From Tanytarsus gracilentus (taxonomy: Eukaryota; Arthropoda; Insecta; Diptera; Chironomidae), in NCBI GenBank assembly GCA_038502055.1, contig JAXRKN010000043.1, forward strand, positions 8,370,001 to 8,434,000: a DNA stretch of 64,000 nt. The letters run 5' to 3'. The notes under the pieces are model-generated. The model was not told the DNA's origin. It saw nothing but the letters and a program-made list of their open reading frames with translations, and did not search any database. The translations under genes were made by a program, and so were the position numbers. This document shows, piece by piece, positions 62,601-64,000 of the stretch; position 1 is the first letter of the stretch; each line of letters opens with the position of its first letter.

Positions 62601-63453
62601 CTCAAGTACGCAATTATCATAAACTGTGCATACTTATGCGATTGCAAAAGAGCTTAAATCATGTGGTAAATAATCGTTTTTCTCATTCGACTGCAAAATA
62701 ATATCGCTGAATGTCAAATCAGGTGAATTTTTTTCTCGTATTTTTTTTGCTGCACATGTTAATCCAAGTTTGGTATTTAATAAATTATTGGTGGCCAATT
62801 TAACACATTTTGTATGTGTCGGTTTTATGAGTTCATAATGAGATGAGGTTGACCATAATTACAGCCTTGGATTGAAATCAAGTGTGAGCAACTTAAGCAA
62901 TAAATAAATGTAAATTGCATAAAATTAATGATATAAAATTTTATGCGCATTATTTAAAAATACGTTAATAAAAACAAAAGTTTCTCACCCCTCGATTAAA
63001 CGAAAAAAAACATCGTAGGTGTTAAATCATTAATGCACACCGCGTCATCAAAAGGCAATTCATCAAAGTGGAAATTAGTAATTACTTTCTAATTCCGATG
63101 AGGTCATCATCAGCGTTGTCAACGTCTTGTGTACATAATTCGTAATTTGTCATCATATACGAAAAAAAGAAGAAGAATATTATCCACTGTGACACCTCAC
63201 CGACAGCGATGATGATGTTGACATTAATATTCAAAAGGTAATCTCACGACGATACATTATCCAGACGAGCTGTGTCGTTAGCAATCTCGCCTCTCTCTTC
63301 AATGTGCTTTATAGTTTTGAATGAATAATCATCATCTGCTTTGAATTAACATATCACACGAAATAATAAAAGGAACGAATGAAGAAATGAGGAGAGGCTA
63401 GAAGTCAAAAGAACTAAAGGATGAAAATTTCTTTTGAAATTTTTACAGAAAAT
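59699..63453. other. AT-rich stretch without a supported gene
   Basis: The longest open frames are on the minus strand (60337-60669, 110 codons; 61271-61615, 114 codons). Neither has a recognisable domain, and both are within what chance allows in a window of this size. Confidence 0.45.
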
Positions 63454-63537
63454 TGTTGATAACTTTTTTGTTGAATTTTGTCGACAATATTTTTTTGTTT
63501 AAATTTGTCGACAAAACTTTAAAAAGTTTTTATCAAC
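63454..63537. repeat. 84-nt imperfect hairpin with TTTGTCGACAAA motif
   Basis: GTTGAT (63454) pairs with ATCAAC (63532-63537), AACTTTTT with AAAAAGTT, and TTTTGTCGACAA occurs in each arm, giving a long AT-rich stem. TTGTTGATTTCTGTCGACAA, a similar sequence, is also present near 40810. Confidence 0.5.
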
Positions 63538-64000
63538 ATTTTTTTAAATTATAAAAGTTTCTTCCCCTTGACACTCCAAAAAGAGAAGCGCAACATCCTC
63601 AAGAAGCCTCGTCATCAAGCATCAACGGCAGAAAGTCTTCTTTTATGTTAAATTGAAAATGTTCAGTCTATCATCATCAGCATCACCCCTTTTTTTCTGT
63701 CGGGAGAAGATGAGAAAGATAGTTTTTCTTCGAGTACACTCGGCGATGAACTTTGAACTGTGTTTATTTAAATTTTTGCGCTCTGTTGTCTCTATGGAAA
63801 TTCATATTAAATATCTCCTCCCCCGTCACAACCTTTTTTATTACATAAAAGTTTCTCTCTTCACTTCTCATAAGAGCCTTTTCAAAAATCCATCAGCTTC
63901 ATGAAAACAATCTCCAAGAGCGATGATAAGGATCGAGCAATTCAGTTGCTGAAGATGCCAACAACTATTTGCTGTTGTGAAGATATCGAGTGCTATTGAA
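63538..64000. other. Right edge of window, no supported gene
   Basis: AT-rich with an 83-codon + strand ORF (63653-63904) that has no recognisable domain. Nothing further is visible to the window end. Confidence 0.4.

Noticed and set aside
1..64000. Known insect miRNAs (let-7, bantam, miR-1, miR-8, miR-9 and others) and tRNA/rRNA genes
   Set aside because: Scanned by eye for mature miRNA sequences and B-box motifs; none recognised. A covariance-model scan would be decisive and was not possible.

Overview
The window looks like nuclear DNA of an insect, most likely a dipteran and perhaps a nematoceran such as a midge or mosquito relative. The reasons are very AT-rich intergenic DNA, short GT-AG introns (48-165 bp), and a ZAD-C2H2 zinc-finger gene, a class expanded in insects. 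The species call is inference. Exon structures were assigned by eye from ORFs, splice consensus and family knowledge; no search was run.

The left 7 kb is gene dense. Three genes are packed here: the 3' end of a hobbit/KIAA0100 (BLTP2) bridge-like lipid-transfer gene (+, entering from the left edge), a DELE1-like SEL1-repeat gene (+), and a ZAD + nine-C2H2 zinc-finger gene (-) that converges on the DELE1-like gene. Upstream of the zinc-finger gene is a short dispersed-repeat-like block.

From about 7.1 to 34.3 kb I find no supportable gene. This stretch holds AT-rich sequence, a 733-bp TIR element (17681-18413), a 496-bp fold-back element flanked by TTAA (24241-24736), a compact hairpin (30103-30183), and an 18-bp x 30 minisatellite (31572-32111). 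Nearly every minisatellite unit carries the palindrome GGGAATTTCCC, a textbook Rel/NF-kappaB site.

At 34.36-36.41 kb lies a complete five-exon SLC44 (choline transporter-like) gene on the + strand. From 36.6 to 64 kb there is again no supportable gene. This desert contains a 1.04-kb insertion bounded by a 25-bp target-site duplication (probably the 3' end of a non-LTR retrotransposon), a 190-bp inverted-repeat hairpin (58657-58844), and a poly(T)/poly(A) insertion flanked by a 20-bp direct repeat.

The four genes show no shared pathway: lipid transport at membrane contacts, mitochondrial stress signalling, DNA binding and membrane solute transport. The strongest candidate for something undescribed is the tandem array of kappaB-like palindromes. 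The two gene deserts could be intergenic regulatory DNA or giant introns of a gene whose exons lie outside the window.
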